Position numbers and translations under genes: made by a program. The notes beneath the pieces are model-generated. The model searched no databases and had not been told where the DNA came from. It saw only the letters and a list, made by a program, of their open reading frames with translations. From the NCBI GenBank assembly GCA_963812945.1, contig CAWEXD010000008.1:2294001-2358000 (forward strand): a DNA stretch of 64,000 nucleotides. Direction: 5' to 3'. This DNA is from DASRDR01 sp963812945 [NCBI: uncultured Candidatus Rokubacteria bacterium] (GTDB taxonomy: Bacteria; Methylomirabilota; Methylomirabilia; Rokubacteriales). Shown here one piece after another: positions 41,630-49,236 of this stretch (within the stretch, counting starts at the first letter, position 1; every line of letters starts with the position of its first letter).

Positions 41630-42921
41630 CCCATGCCTTCGGCGACTCCCTCGATGATGCCCGTCACCTCGTCCTCGCTCACCACGCCCTCAACCCATGA
41701 CACCACCAGGTTGCTCCGCCCCCCGCAGCGGTTGAAGAACACGCCGATGCCCGGGCGGGCAGGCATGGCCGGCACGTGGTACGCGTTGACGACGCGGCGA
41801 TCGAAGCATCGATCGAGGGATGCCGGGAAATCCATCACGTCCGCGCAGTTGAAGGAGAAGGTCTCGCCGCGCTTCGTCCAGGGCAGGTCGCGCAGGATCG
41901 TACGGACGGGGCGGTACCGGAGGAACTCCATGGCCACCTCGTTGGCCTCGATCTGTCCATCGCGCATCGCCTCGGCCATCTGGCGGCGCAAAGCGCAGGC
42001 CAGACCCGCGAGGTCAGCGGTGTCGGACGGCCGGAACCGGACGAAGTGGAATGCGAGCAGATTCCCGAAGGTGGGCCCGGAGTCACCCTTCGGACGAAGA
42101 TCGACACCGATGGGGAGCAGGAACGGCACGTCCGGGAGGCCTCGCTGCGCCCAGAGCTTTGCCATGGCCCGGCCGACGACCGCGAGGCGCCAGGAGATCT
42201 CCCGATCCTGCTGCCGGGCGCCGTTCCCATCCGCGTCCACGAAAGTCTCGCATCGGAAGCGAGCCTGCCCCAGCGCAATGCCTGCCCGACCTGGGGACAC
42301 CGGAGGCACGGGCGCCAGGGTCTTCATGTACGCGAGGCTCCTCCGCGCGATCCGCCCGCGCTCCCTCAGAGGCCGCCGATCTTCGAGCGGCACGAAGGCC
42401 GGAGGGATCGCGCCCCAGGGCGCCTCTCCCACGTGGCGGTCCAGGTGGCAGAGATGCGTCAGGAGATTCTGGCCGCCGCGCGGATCCATCAGAGGATGGA
42501 ACCAGGTCAGGACCAGCACGCCGCGCGTCGACGATGGGTCCCCCCCGTCGAGGAGCAATACACGCATGGGGGTGTCGCGCTCTGGGTCGATAGGGGTGTC
42601 GAGCTCGCCGGTGAGCGCGCGGTGAAGCTCCGCCGGGGCCGCGACGACACCGCGACGGACCGGCGGGCGAGCCAGGATCTCCCGAGAACCGGCAGCCCAG
42701 TGCAGCCGCCCCCAGGGAAACGGTCGGCGGAGCCGAGCGCTCGGCCACGGGCACACATCGAGGAACCGGTCGAGAGCGCGATCGACCCGCTCAGGGTCGA
42801 TCGGGCCGTCGCATTCGACTACCAGGAGGGCGTTGCTGCTGCGGCTGCCTCTGGCGTGCAGTCCCATCAGGACGAGGTCGGGCCCACGGAGGGAGAGACG
42901 ACGTGGCAGTCTTCGACTCAT
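41611..42921 (-). CDS. Stand-alone condensation/acyltransferase-type enzyme
   Basis: A 436-residue member of the condensation-domain/WS-DGAT-like acyltransferase superfamily. The catalytic motif HHxxxDG appears as FHPLMDPRG (141-149): the second His (142) and the Asp (146) are kept, the first His is Phe. Upstream it has PMRVLLLDGGDPS and, later, a channel-lining hydrophobic region (PFLLPIGVDLRPKG) and a C-terminal GIGVFFNRCGG segment. These enzymes form an amide or ester by moving an acyl group from a carrier thioester to an amine or alcohol. It overlaps the FAD oxidoreductase gene. The family is recognised from the motif and layout; identity to known members looks low. Confidence 0.72.
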   Translation of the reverse strand: MSRRLPRRLSLRGPDLVLMGLHARGSRSSNALLVVECDGPIDPERVDRALDRFLDVCPWPSARLRRPFPWGRLHWAAGSREILARPPVRRGVVAAPAELHRALTGELDTPIDPERDTPMRVLLLDGGDPSSTRGVLVLTWFHPLMDPRGGQNLLTHLCHLDRHVGEAPWGAIPPAFVPLEDRRPLRERGRIARRSLAYMKTLAPVPPVSPGRAGIALGQARFRCETFVDADGNGARQQDREISWRLAVVGRAMAKLWAQRGLPDVPFLLPIGVDLRPKGDSGPTFGNLLAFHFVRFRPSDTADLAGLACALRRQMAEAMRDGQIEANEVAMEFLRYRPVRTILRDLPWTKRGETFSFNCADVMDFPASLDRCFDRRVVNAYHVPAMPARPGIGVFFNRCGGRSNLVVSWVEGVVSEDEVTGIIEGVAEGMGWRTPP

Positions 42922-42976
42922 AGGTCACACGGCGCCGGCCGGCCCGGCGCGGGCCCGGACACGCCGAAGGAGTGGC

Positions 42977-43321
42977 TTAGGCCAGAGTCATCCGGCGGGA
43001 CACGTAGCCCGCCAGACAACGGAGGGACGAGACGTTCTCGGCCCGGAGATCCGCGTCAGGCATCCAGAACCCGAACTCGGCCTCGACGAAGAGCAGGATC
43101 TTCAGCAGTCCCATGGAGTCGACGCCGGCCGCTTCGAGGTCGTCGTCCTGCCGGATCGGGCGGTTCCGAGCCATGACCTGCGTGTTGGCGAAGGCCACGA
43201 GCCTGAGGGCGACGGCGTCGGCATCGCAGGACGACCGGGGCGCGGGCAGCGGCCCGACGAAGCGCGAGTCGCGCTCGGCGTCCTCGATCTTGAGCTCGGA
43301 CCAAGGTGCTCGCCCCGACAC
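42977..43321 (-). CDS. Acyl carrier protein-like protein with N-terminal extension
   Basis: A 114-residue carrier protein. The core DDLEAAGVDSMGLLKILLFVEAEFGF (about 60-85) has the phosphopantetheine serine in GVDSM (Ser69) and the usual helix-2 pattern. About 35 extra residues precede the first helix (GRAPWSELKIEDAERDSRF). The GTG at 43321 lies 8 nt after a good -10, so the mRNA should be leaderless. This is the first gene of the five-gene cluster with condensation enzyme, FAD oxidoreductase, ligase and halogenase-like enzyme, and probably carries the intermediate between them. Confidence 0.87.
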   Translation of the reverse strand: MSGRAPWSELKIEDAERDSRFVGPLPAPRSSCDADAVALRLVAFANTQVMARNRPIRQDDDLEAAGVDSMGLLKILLFVEAEFGFWMPDADLRAENVSSLRCLAGYVSRRMTLA

Positions 43322-43329
43322 GGCCCGTA

Positions 43330-43359
43330 ACGATACCCCTGGCGACGCTCCCGGGTCAA
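43330..43359 (-). promoter_or_regulatory. Promoter of the carrier-protein cluster, leaderless
   Basis: On the minus strand TTGACC (43359-43354), 18 nt, TATCGT (43335-43330), then 8 nt to the GTG at 43321. Five of six and four of six consensus bases match. It faces the divergent LOG-family gene. Confidence 0.5.
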
Positions 43360-43422
43360 CCTGCCCAAACTCCCCGCCCGAGCCCTTCCGACGCGGGCGG
43401 GCGGGAGGCCCCCTCGCCGCCG

Positions 43423-43451
43423 TTGCCCCGCGTGTCCGCGGGGGGGATCAT
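43423..43451 (+). promoter_or_regulatory. Candidate promoter of the LOG-family gene
   Basis: TTGCCC, 17 nt, GATCAT (43446-43451), then 7 nt to ATG 43459. If right, the ATG at 43450 lies within the -10 and the shorter protein is made. Confidence 0.3.
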
Positions 43452-43458
43452 GGGGCCC

Positions 43459-44223
43459 ATGTGGTTCGGCCGAAGAGCCCGTGACGCGGACTGGGGCAAG
43501 ACCCCCGGGGCGGCGGAGGAGATCCGGTTCCTCCAGGGCCCGCAGCGGCGGAGCTTCGAGCTCCGGCGGGCGATCCGGATCTTCTTCGAGTTCCTGCGCG
43601 GCTTCCGGACCCTCCACTTCGTGGGGCCGTGCGTCACGGTGTTCGGATCGGCCCGCTTCCCGGAGACGCACCCCTACTACGTCGTCGCCCGGCAGCTCGG
43701 CGCGCGTCTCGCGCGCGCGGGCTTCACGGTCATGACCGGCGGTGGACCGGGGATCATGGAGGCGGCGAACCGGGGCGCGCGGGAGGCCGGAGGGCGCTCG
43801 GTCGGCTGCAACATCGAGCTGCCGCAGGAGCAGCGCCCGAACCCCTATCTCGACCGGTGGATCACCTTCGAGCACTTCTACGTGCGCAAGGTGATGCTGG
43901 TGAAGTACTCCTACGCGTTCGTGGCGCTCCCCGGCGGGTTCGGCACGCTGGACGAGATCTTCGAGACCGCGGTGCTGATCCAGACGGGCAAGATCCGCGA
44001 CTTCCCGCTGATCCTCATGGGCCAGGAGTTCTGGCAGCCGCTCCTCGATTTCGTGGACACGCGGCTCGTGCGCGAGGGCACCGTCGACCCGGCCGATATC
44101 AAGCGGCTGACCGTCACGGACTCGGTCGACGAGGCGGTGACGGCGATCCTGGACGCCGCGACACGCCGGTTCGGGCTCAGCTACCACACGCCGGTCAAGC
44201 GGCGGTGGTTCCTCGGAGAGTGA
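43459..44223 (+). CDS. LOG-family protein (TIGR00730; putative nucleoside-monophosphate phosphoribohydrolase)
   Basis: A 254-residue Rossmann-like protein of the LOG/YvdD-type family, whose members cleave the ribose-base bond of nucleotide monophosphates (including cytokinin nucleotides). The diagnostic motifs TGGGPGIMEAANRGA and LPGGFGTLDEIFE are both present, with TVFGSARF at the first strand. An N-terminal helical extension of about 55 residues precedes the core. The start is ATG 43459 by promoter spacing; ATG 43450 adds three residues. Divergent from the carrier-protein cluster. Confidence 0.92.
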   Translation: MWFGRRARDADWGKTPGAAEEIRFLQGPQRRSFELRRAIRIFFEFLRGFRTLHFVGPCVTVFGSARFPETHPYYVVARQLGARLARAGFTVMTGGGPGIMEAANRGAREAGGRSVGCNIELPQEQRPNPYLDRWITFEHFYVRKVMLVKYSYAFVALPGGFGTLDEIFETAVLIQTGKIRDFPLILMGQEFWQPLLDFVDTRLVREGTVDPADIKRLTVTDSVDEAVTAILDAATRRFGLSYHTPVKRRWFLGE

Positions 44224-44248
44224 CCGGGCGCCCGAGGCCGCGCGCGGG

Positions 44249-45655
44249 TCAGTCGAGCGTGACGCGCTCGCGGTAGTCCGGGACGACCGCGTCCCAGCCG
44301 AGCTCGGCGCGAATGCGTTTCGCCAGTGTTTCGGCCGGTCCCGGATCGCCGTGGACCACGAAGACGCGCCGGGGCCGGCCGGTCGCCGTCCGGAGCCAGC
44401 GAAGCAGCCCGTCCCCGTCGGCGTGCGCGGAGAGCCCGTGAATCGTCTCGACACGCGCGCGCACGGGCACGTCCTCCCCGAAGATACGCACGGTACGCGC
44501 CCCGTCCTGGAGCAGTCGGCCGCGAGTCCCGTGCGCCTGGAAGCCGACGAGCAGAACGGTGGTCTTCGAATCCGGCAGGCGGCGGCGAAGGTGGTGCAGG
44601 ACGCGCCCGCCGGTCGCCATGCCGCTCGCGGCGATGATGATGGCGGTGCCACGTACGTCGTTGATGGCCCGTGACTCCTCCACCGAGCGGGTCAGCTTGA
44701 ACCGGGCCGTGTGGAGCGGGCACGTCCCCGAGAGAATCGGCTGGGCCGTATCCGGGTCGAGATCCTCGGGGTGCGCGCAGTAGAGCCCGGTCGCCTCGAT
44801 GGCCATTGGGCTGTCCACGAAGGTCGGCAGCTTCGGGATGCGGCCGGCGTCCTCGAGCGCCCGGAGATGGTAGATGAGCTCCTGGGTCCGGCCGACAGCG
44901 AAGGCAGGGACGACGAGCGCGCCGCCGCGGTCGACCGCCGCCCGCACCGCGCGCTCGAGCTGGTCGGCCACGGGCGCGGGGTCGTGACGCCGGTCCCCGT
45001 AGGTCGATTCCACGAACACGTAGTCGGCTTCGCCCAGCGGCTCCGGGTCGAGGAGCACGGGCACTCCGTAGCGGCCCAGGTCCCCCGAGAAGACGACACG
45101 CCGGGCGGCCCCGTCTCCGTCGAGATCGAGCGCGACGGACGCGGCGCCGAGGATGTGTCCCGCCCTTCGAAAGGTCGCCCGCACGCCCGGCACGAGCCGG
45201 ACAGGCTCGTGGTACGGGACACCCCCGACTCGCTCGGCAGCCTGAGCCCCCTCCTCCGCGGTATAGAGAGGCAGCGCGGGCGTGTGCTTCGAGGTTCCCC
45301 GGGCGTTGTGGTAGGCGGCCTCCTCCTCCTGAAGGTGGCCGGAGTCCGGCAGCATGATCCGCGTGAGGTCCGCGGTCCCGCGGGTTCCGGCGACACGTCC
45401 CCGGAATCCATCCTTGACGAGCCGGGGCAGGTAGCCGATGTGGTCGATGTGGGCGTGGGTCAGCGCGACGGCGTCGATCTGCGCCGGGTCGATCGGCAGC
45501 GGATCCCAGTTCCGGAGTCGAAGCTCCTTCGGCCCCTGGTAAAGACCGCAGTCGACGAGGAGCTGCTGCCCACCCGCCTCGACCAGGAACTTCGAGCCGG
45601 TGACCGTCCTCGAGGCGCCCAGGCAGTGGACCGTCGCCGCGCGAGACATGGCCAT
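44249..45655 (-). CDS. MBL-fold/beta-CASP RNase-like protein
   Basis: A 468-residue metallo-beta-lactamase protein with a beta-CASP insertion and a C-terminal RMMBL-type segment, similar to CPSF-like RNA nucleases (for example TTHA0252). Zinc ligands are in LTHAHIDHIGYLPRL (HxHxDH), AGHILGAASVAL, FSGDLGR; motif A is in VESTYGDR, motif B in AASGMATGGRV and motif C in GLSAHADGDGL and VHGDPG. It is expected to be a zinc-dependent RNA endo/exonuclease. ATG 45655 (MAMS) is chosen. It begins 7 nt after the cupin gene, in the same transcript. Confidence 0.93.
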   Translation of the reverse strand: MAMSRAATVHCLGASRTVTGSKFLVEAGGQQLLVDCGLYQGPKELRLRNWDPLPIDPAQIDAVALTHAHIDHIGYLPRLVKDGFRGRVAGTRGTADLTRIMLPDSGHLQEEEAAYHNARGTSKHTPALPLYTAEEGAQAAERVGGVPYHEPVRLVPGVRATFRRAGHILGAASVALDLDGDGAARRVVFSGDLGRYGVPVLLDPEPLGEADYVFVESTYGDRRHDPAPVADQLERAVRAAVDRGGALVVPAFAVGRTQELIYHLRALEDAGRIPKLPTFVDSPMAIEATGLYCAHPEDLDPDTAQPILSGTCPLHTARFKLTRSVEESRAINDVRGTAIIIAASGMATGGRVLHHLRRRLPDSKTTVLLVGFQAHGTRGRLLQDGARTVRIFGEDVPVRARVETIHGLSAHADGDGLLRWLRTATGRPRRVFVVHGDPGPAETLAKRIRAELGWDAVVPDYRERVTLD

Positions 45656-45662
45656 CGGGACA

Positions 45663-46241
45663 TCACCGCGCCGGTGGCGCGGCTCCCTCCCGCGCCAGCT
45701 CGGCCGCCCACCGCTCGTTGGCCTGCGCATACACCGCGCGGGCACGCTCGATGTCGAAGGGGCGCTCGTCCAGGGTCTCCGGATCCCACTCGCTGCGCGG
45801 CACCGCGAAGAAGTCACCGCCGTACACGTGGATCGCACCGGTGAGCTTTCGCAGCGGGTTCGCCACCGCGTGGATGGCCGCCTGCCCCAGGACCAGGACG
45901 TCCTGGGTCTCGACCGTCCGGCGTCCGGCGACGGTCAGGCCGTCCGGGCCGCGGCGGTAGAAGGTGTTGTCCTCGCGCCCCCCGTAGAGCCCGATCGCCG
46001 CCCACATCCGGTGCTCATGGGGGTAGATGGCCATGCCGGGCGTCCAGATGACGTTGAGGATCGTCACGTCCGCGGACCGGTGAAGCGAGACGATCTCGCC
46101 CCGGCGGGGTGTGCCGAGCGCGGCCTCCACCTCGGTCGGGTGGGCCATCGCCCGCTCGAGGAGGTCCTTCACCGCCAGCTCGGGCGTGGCGTCCTTGAGG
46201 GCCGCGCGGCAGTCCTCGATGAAGCCGGCCAGCGTGAACAC
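45663..46241 (-). CDS. Cupin-fold protein (cysteine-dioxygenase-like)
   Basis: A 192-residue cupin. Metal-binding residues fit YPHEHRMWAAIGLYGGREDNTFYRR (His, His, and acidic residue) and AAIHAVANP (third His), the pattern of cysteine-dioxygenase-type and related thiol dioxygenases, which add O2 to a thiol using Fe(II). GTG 46241 has AAGGAG 7 nt upstream. An in-frame ATG at 46298, 12 nt after the -10, would add 19 residues and cannot be excluded. It is co-transcribed with the RNase-like gene. Confidence 0.8.
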   Translation of the reverse strand: MFTLAGFIEDCRAALKDATPELAVKDLLERAMAHPTEVEAALGTPRRGEIVSLHRSADVTILNVIWTPGMAIYPHEHRMWAAIGLYGGREDNTFYRRGPDGLTVAGRRTVETQDVLVLGQAAIHAVANPLRKLTGAIHVYGGDFFAVPRSEWDPETLDERPFDIERARAVYAQANERWAAELAREGAAPPAR

Positions 46242-46310
46242 CGTCGATCTCCTTGTCCCGGGGCTCCTGGACTCGATCACCCGGATCTCGCGACCCATGG
46301 ACTCCCAAAG

Positions 46311-46340
46311 AGCGTATGTCGGGATCGGCGGCCTCGTCAA
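46311..46340 (-). promoter_or_regulatory. Promoter of the cupin operon
   Basis: On the minus strand TTGACG (46340-46335), 18 nt, TACGCT (46316-46311). The 12 bases CCGTCGTTTGAC across the -35 recur at the XRE-type gene's promoter (50976-50987). Back to back with the promoter of the divergent hydroxyacid dehydrogenase gene. Confidence 0.42.
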
Positions 46341-46371
46341 ACGACGGTGATCCTCGGCGAGCACCGTACCC

Positions 46372-46400
46372 TTGACGGAACGGCAGCGCGGTGCGATAAC
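46372..46400 (+). promoter_or_regulatory. Promoter of the hydroxyacid dehydrogenase gene, near-leaderless
   Basis: TTGACG (46372-46377), 17 nt, GATAAC (46395-46400), then 9 nt to ATG 46410. No ribosome-binding site is visible (the 9 nt read CCCGAGACG). Confidence 0.42.
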
Positions 46401-46409
46401 CCCGAGACG

Positions 46410-47396
46410 ATGACCGCGCGCCGCGTTCTGATCACCGTCCCCCACACGTACCAGCGTGACGCGCCATATCTCCAGCGCCTCGAGGCCGCCGGGCTCGAGG
46501 TCGAGCGCCGGATAGGCCGGCACGGCAAGCTGACCGAGGCCGAGCTGCGAGAGGCCCTGCCCGGAGTCTTCGCCACGCTGGCCAGCAGCGAGCCGTACAC
46601 CGAGGGGATCTTCCGGGACGCGCCCGACCTCCGCGTCGTCGCCCGCTGGGGCGTGGGATTCGACGCCATTGACGTCCAGGCCGCGACGCGCCACGGAGTC
46701 GTCGTGTGCACCGCCGTGGGCGCCAACCACGAGGCGGTCGCCGACTACGCGGTGTCGCTCATGTGCACGCTGCAGCGCGGTCTCCCGCGGAACCACCGAT
46801 TGATCACGGGTGGCCAGTGGAAGACCGAGTTCCGGCCCGGGCTCTGGCGCGCCACCGTCGGGATCGTGGGGCTCGGCCGGATCGGCCAGGCGGTGGCCCG
46901 CCGGTGCCGCGGGTTCTCGATGACGATCCTCGCGTACGAGCCCTACCCGGACCGGGACTTCGTGCGAGAGCACGGCATCGAGCTCGTTTCGCTCGAGGAG
47001 CTGCTCCGGCGCGCCGACCTGGTGACCCTGCACTGCCCGGCGACACCGGAGAACCGGCACCTGATCAACCACGAGCGGCTGGCTCTCATGAAGCCCACCG
47101 CGCACCTCGTCAACACCGCCCGGGGCTCTCTCATCGACGAGACGGCGCTCCACGAGGCGCTGGCCACCGGACGAATCGCCGGCGCCGGTCTCGACGTGTT
47201 CGAGAAGGAGCCGCTCTTCGACTCGGCTCTCTTCGGACTCGACAACGTCGTCCTGAGCCCCCACGTCGCGGGGATCGACGAGACGTCCGAGGTCGCCATG
47301 GCGGATCGCGCGATCGACGCCATCCTGGCCGTCTGGCGGGGCGAGCCCCCGCCGCCGGAGTGCGTGGTCAACCCCGAGGCGCTCCGCCCGCGCTGA
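46410..47396 (+). CDS. D-2-hydroxyacid dehydrogenase, phosphoglycerate dehydrogenase-like
   Basis: A 328-residue NAD-dependent dehydrogenase. NAD-binding GIVGLGRIGQAVARR, substrate Arg in VNTARGSLID, Glu in the VFEKEPL region and catalytic His in VLSPHVAGIDETS. Most similar in layout to phosphoglycerate dehydrogenase catalytic cores without the regulatory ACT domain, but also to hydroxypyruvate reductases. ATG 46410 is set by the promoter. It precedes the nucleotidyltransferase gene by 43 nt. Confidence 0.92.
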   Translation: MTARRVLITVPHTYQRDAPYLQRLEAAGLEVERRIGRHGKLTEAELREALPGVFATLASSEPYTEGIFRDAPDLRVVARWGVGFDAIDVQAATRHGVVVCTAVGANHEAVADYAVSLMCTLQRGLPRNHRLITGGQWKTEFRPGLWRATVGIVGLGRIGQAVARRCRGFSMTILAYEPYPDRDFVREHGIELVSLEELLRRADLVTLHCPATPENRHLINHERLALMKPTAHLVNTARGSLIDETALHEALATGRIAGAGLDVFEKEPLFDSALFGLDNVVLSPHVAGIDETSEVAMADRAIDAILAVWRGEPPPPECVVNPEALRPR

Positions 47397-47439
47397 CCGC
47401 GCGAGCCCCGGCGCACGGGGTGCTCCGGGGGCCCAGGCT

Positions 47440-48597
47440 GTGAGGTCGGCGACGATCCAGCTCCTCCTAGACTGCGCCACGGCCCACCGCCTGGACGCGG
47501 CGCGAGCCCGGCTCCATCGACGACTCGCGGGAGCGGTCGATTGGGAGGCGGTCGTCGAGGAGGCGCAGCGGCACGGGATCACGCCCCTCGTATTTCAGGC
47601 ACTCCGCGCAGCCCCGGACGGCCTCGTGTCACCCGGCGCGCTGGCCACGCTCAAGGCGCTGTGCGACGCGAACGCCCGCCGGTGTCTCCTCCTCACCGGG
47701 TGGCTGCGCCGGGTGGTCGACCGCCTGGCGGCGGCAGGAGTCCAGGCGATTCCCTACAAGGGGCCGGTGCTGGCGGCGTTCGCCTACGGCAGCATGGCCG
47801 GGCGCCAGGCCGGCGACCTCGACGTCCTCATCGATCCCGGGACTCTCGCCGCCGCCAAGGAGACCCTACGCGGGGAGGGCTTCCGCCCCATGTTTCCGCT
47901 CGAGGTCTGGCAGGAGCGGCAGCTCGTGCGCTCCGGCCATCCCTACGCCTTCATTCGAGACCGGGAACGCATCGTCGTGGAGCTCCACTGGAGCGTCTCG
48001 CCGCGATCCCTCTCCACGGGCCTGTTCGCCACCACCCTGCGTGAGCGGCTCGCGGAGGTCCCGGTCGGTGGCACGACCTTCCGGACGCTGCCGACGGACG
48101 CGCTCCTCATCGCGCTGTGCGTTCACGGAGCCAAGCATGTGTGGGAGCGGCTGGGCTGGATGGCCGACGTGGCCGAGCTGATCGCGAGACGGCCGGCCGT
48201 CGACTGGCCCGGTCTTCTCGCCTGCGCCGCCGAGGCGGGCCACGTGCGCGAGCTGCTCCTCGGCCTTCTCCTGGCCCGGGACCTCATGGGCACGGACCTG
48301 CCGGAGGTCGTGTCGCGCCGCCTCGCCGGTGACCCCAGGCTCTCGGCGCTCGCGCGAGTCGTGCTCGCCCAGCTCGATCTCGAGGGCCCCCGCCGGCTTG
48401 GGATCGCCGAGACCGCGCGATTTCACCTGGCAATCCGCGGGACGTGGAGTGACCGCCTCGACTACTGTCGCTTCGCGATGATGCCGACCGTGGCCGACTG
48501 GTCCGTGGTCTGGCTGCCGCGATGGCTCGCGCCGCTCCACGTCCCTCTGCGGATCGCGCGGCTGCTCCGGGACGGCCTCGGCCACACCCACCACTGA
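47440..48597 (+). CDS. Nucleotidyltransferase-family protein (NTP_transf_5)
   Basis: A 385-residue protein of the uncharacterised NTP_transf_5 family. The core has IPYKGPVLAAFAYGSMAGRQAGDLDVLID, with the paired carboxylates of a nucleotidyltransferase (GDLDVLI), and later IVVELHWSVSPRS and CVHGAKHVWERLGWMADVAELI. Family members are common near polysaccharide and peptide-modification loci, but none is beside this gene. GTG 47440. Function unknown. Confidence 0.85.
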   Translation: MRSATIQLLLDCATAHRLDAARARLHRRLAGAVDWEAVVEEAQRHGITPLVFQALRAAPDGLVSPGALATLKALCDANARRCLLLTGWLRRVVDRLAAAGVQAIPYKGPVLAAFAYGSMAGRQAGDLDVLIDPGTLAAAKETLRGEGFRPMFPLEVWQERQLVRSGHPYAFIRDRERIVVELHWSVSPRSLSTGLFATTLRERLAEVPVGGTTFRTLPTDALLIALCVHGAKHVWERLGWMADVAELIARRPAVDWPGLLACAAEAGHVRELLLGLLLARDLMGTDLPEVVSRRLAGDPRLSALARVVLAQLDLEGPRRLGIAETARFHLAIRGTWSDRLDYCRFAMMPTVADWSVVWLPRWLAPLHVPLRIARLLRDGLGHTHH

Positions 48598-48616
48598 GGC
48601 GGGGCCGAGGGGAAGC

Positions 48617-49183
48617 CTACTCGCGAGAGGCTCCGTCCCTCACGAACGCCGCGAAGCCCGCCATCAGCTCCGAGAGGAGCTGGCGAACCTTCTCGTCGAC
48701 GAGCCGGCCGTCGGCGTCGAACGCCTGGGCCGCGCCCGCGACGTAGAGCGACTTGCCGAACCACGCCCGCGTGCCGAGCGCCCGCAGCACGGGCAGCCAC
48801 GCGGTCTGGGCCAGCCGCGTGCCGCCCACCCCCGGCGTCGCGCCCAGGATCGCCACCGGCTTCCCGCCGAAGACCCTGGGGATGTCCTTGGGCGGCCGTG
48901 ACAGCCAGTCGATCGCGTTCTTCAACACGCCGGGCATCGAGTGGTTGTACTCGGGCGTGACGAGCAGGAGGCCGTCGGCGTCCGCGATCCGGTTCTTCAG
49001 CTCCGTGACGGCGCCCGGCACACCTCTCTCGGCTTCGAGGTCGCCGTCGTAGAGCGGAATACCGGCGATGGACGCGATCACCACCTCCGTGCCCGCGGGA
49101 GACACCTCGGCGGCCGCACGAAGGAGGGCCGCGTTGAACGAGGCCTTCCGCAAGCTGCCGGCGATGCCGATAATTCGGGTCAT
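48617..49183 (-). CDS. NADPH-dependent FMN reductase-like flavoprotein
   Basis: A 188-residue flavodoxin-fold protein. It has GIAGSLRKASFNAALLRAA (phosphate loop), TPEYNHSMPGVLKNAIDWLSRPP (flavin contact) and GATPGVGGTRLAQTAWLPVL, typical of the SsuE/chromate reductase/quinone reductase group. It supplies reduced flavin or reduces quinones. ATG 49183. It lies 53 nt after the quinone oxidoreductase gene on the same strand. It could in principle feed a flavin-dependent halogenase, but it is 10 kb from that gene. Confidence 0.92.
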   Translation of the reverse strand: MTRIIGIAGSLRKASFNAALLRAAAEVSPAGTEVVIASIAGIPLYDGDLEAERGVPGAVTELKNRIADADGLLLVTPEYNHSMPGVLKNAIDWLSRPPKDIPRVFGGKPVAILGATPGVGGTRLAQTAWLPVLRALGTRAWFGKSLYVAGAAQAFDADGRLVDEKVRQLLSELMAGFAAFVRDGASRE

Positions 49184-49236
49184 GCCATCCGCTCCCGACG
49201 CGGCGGGCAGCCGCCCGCCGACCCCCGCGAGGGCCG

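Noticed and set aside
48617-49183. FMN reductase-like protein as the halogenase's flavin reductase
   Set aside because: It is about 10 kb from the halogenase-like gene and clearly in an operon with a quinone oxidoreductase, so no functional link is claimed.
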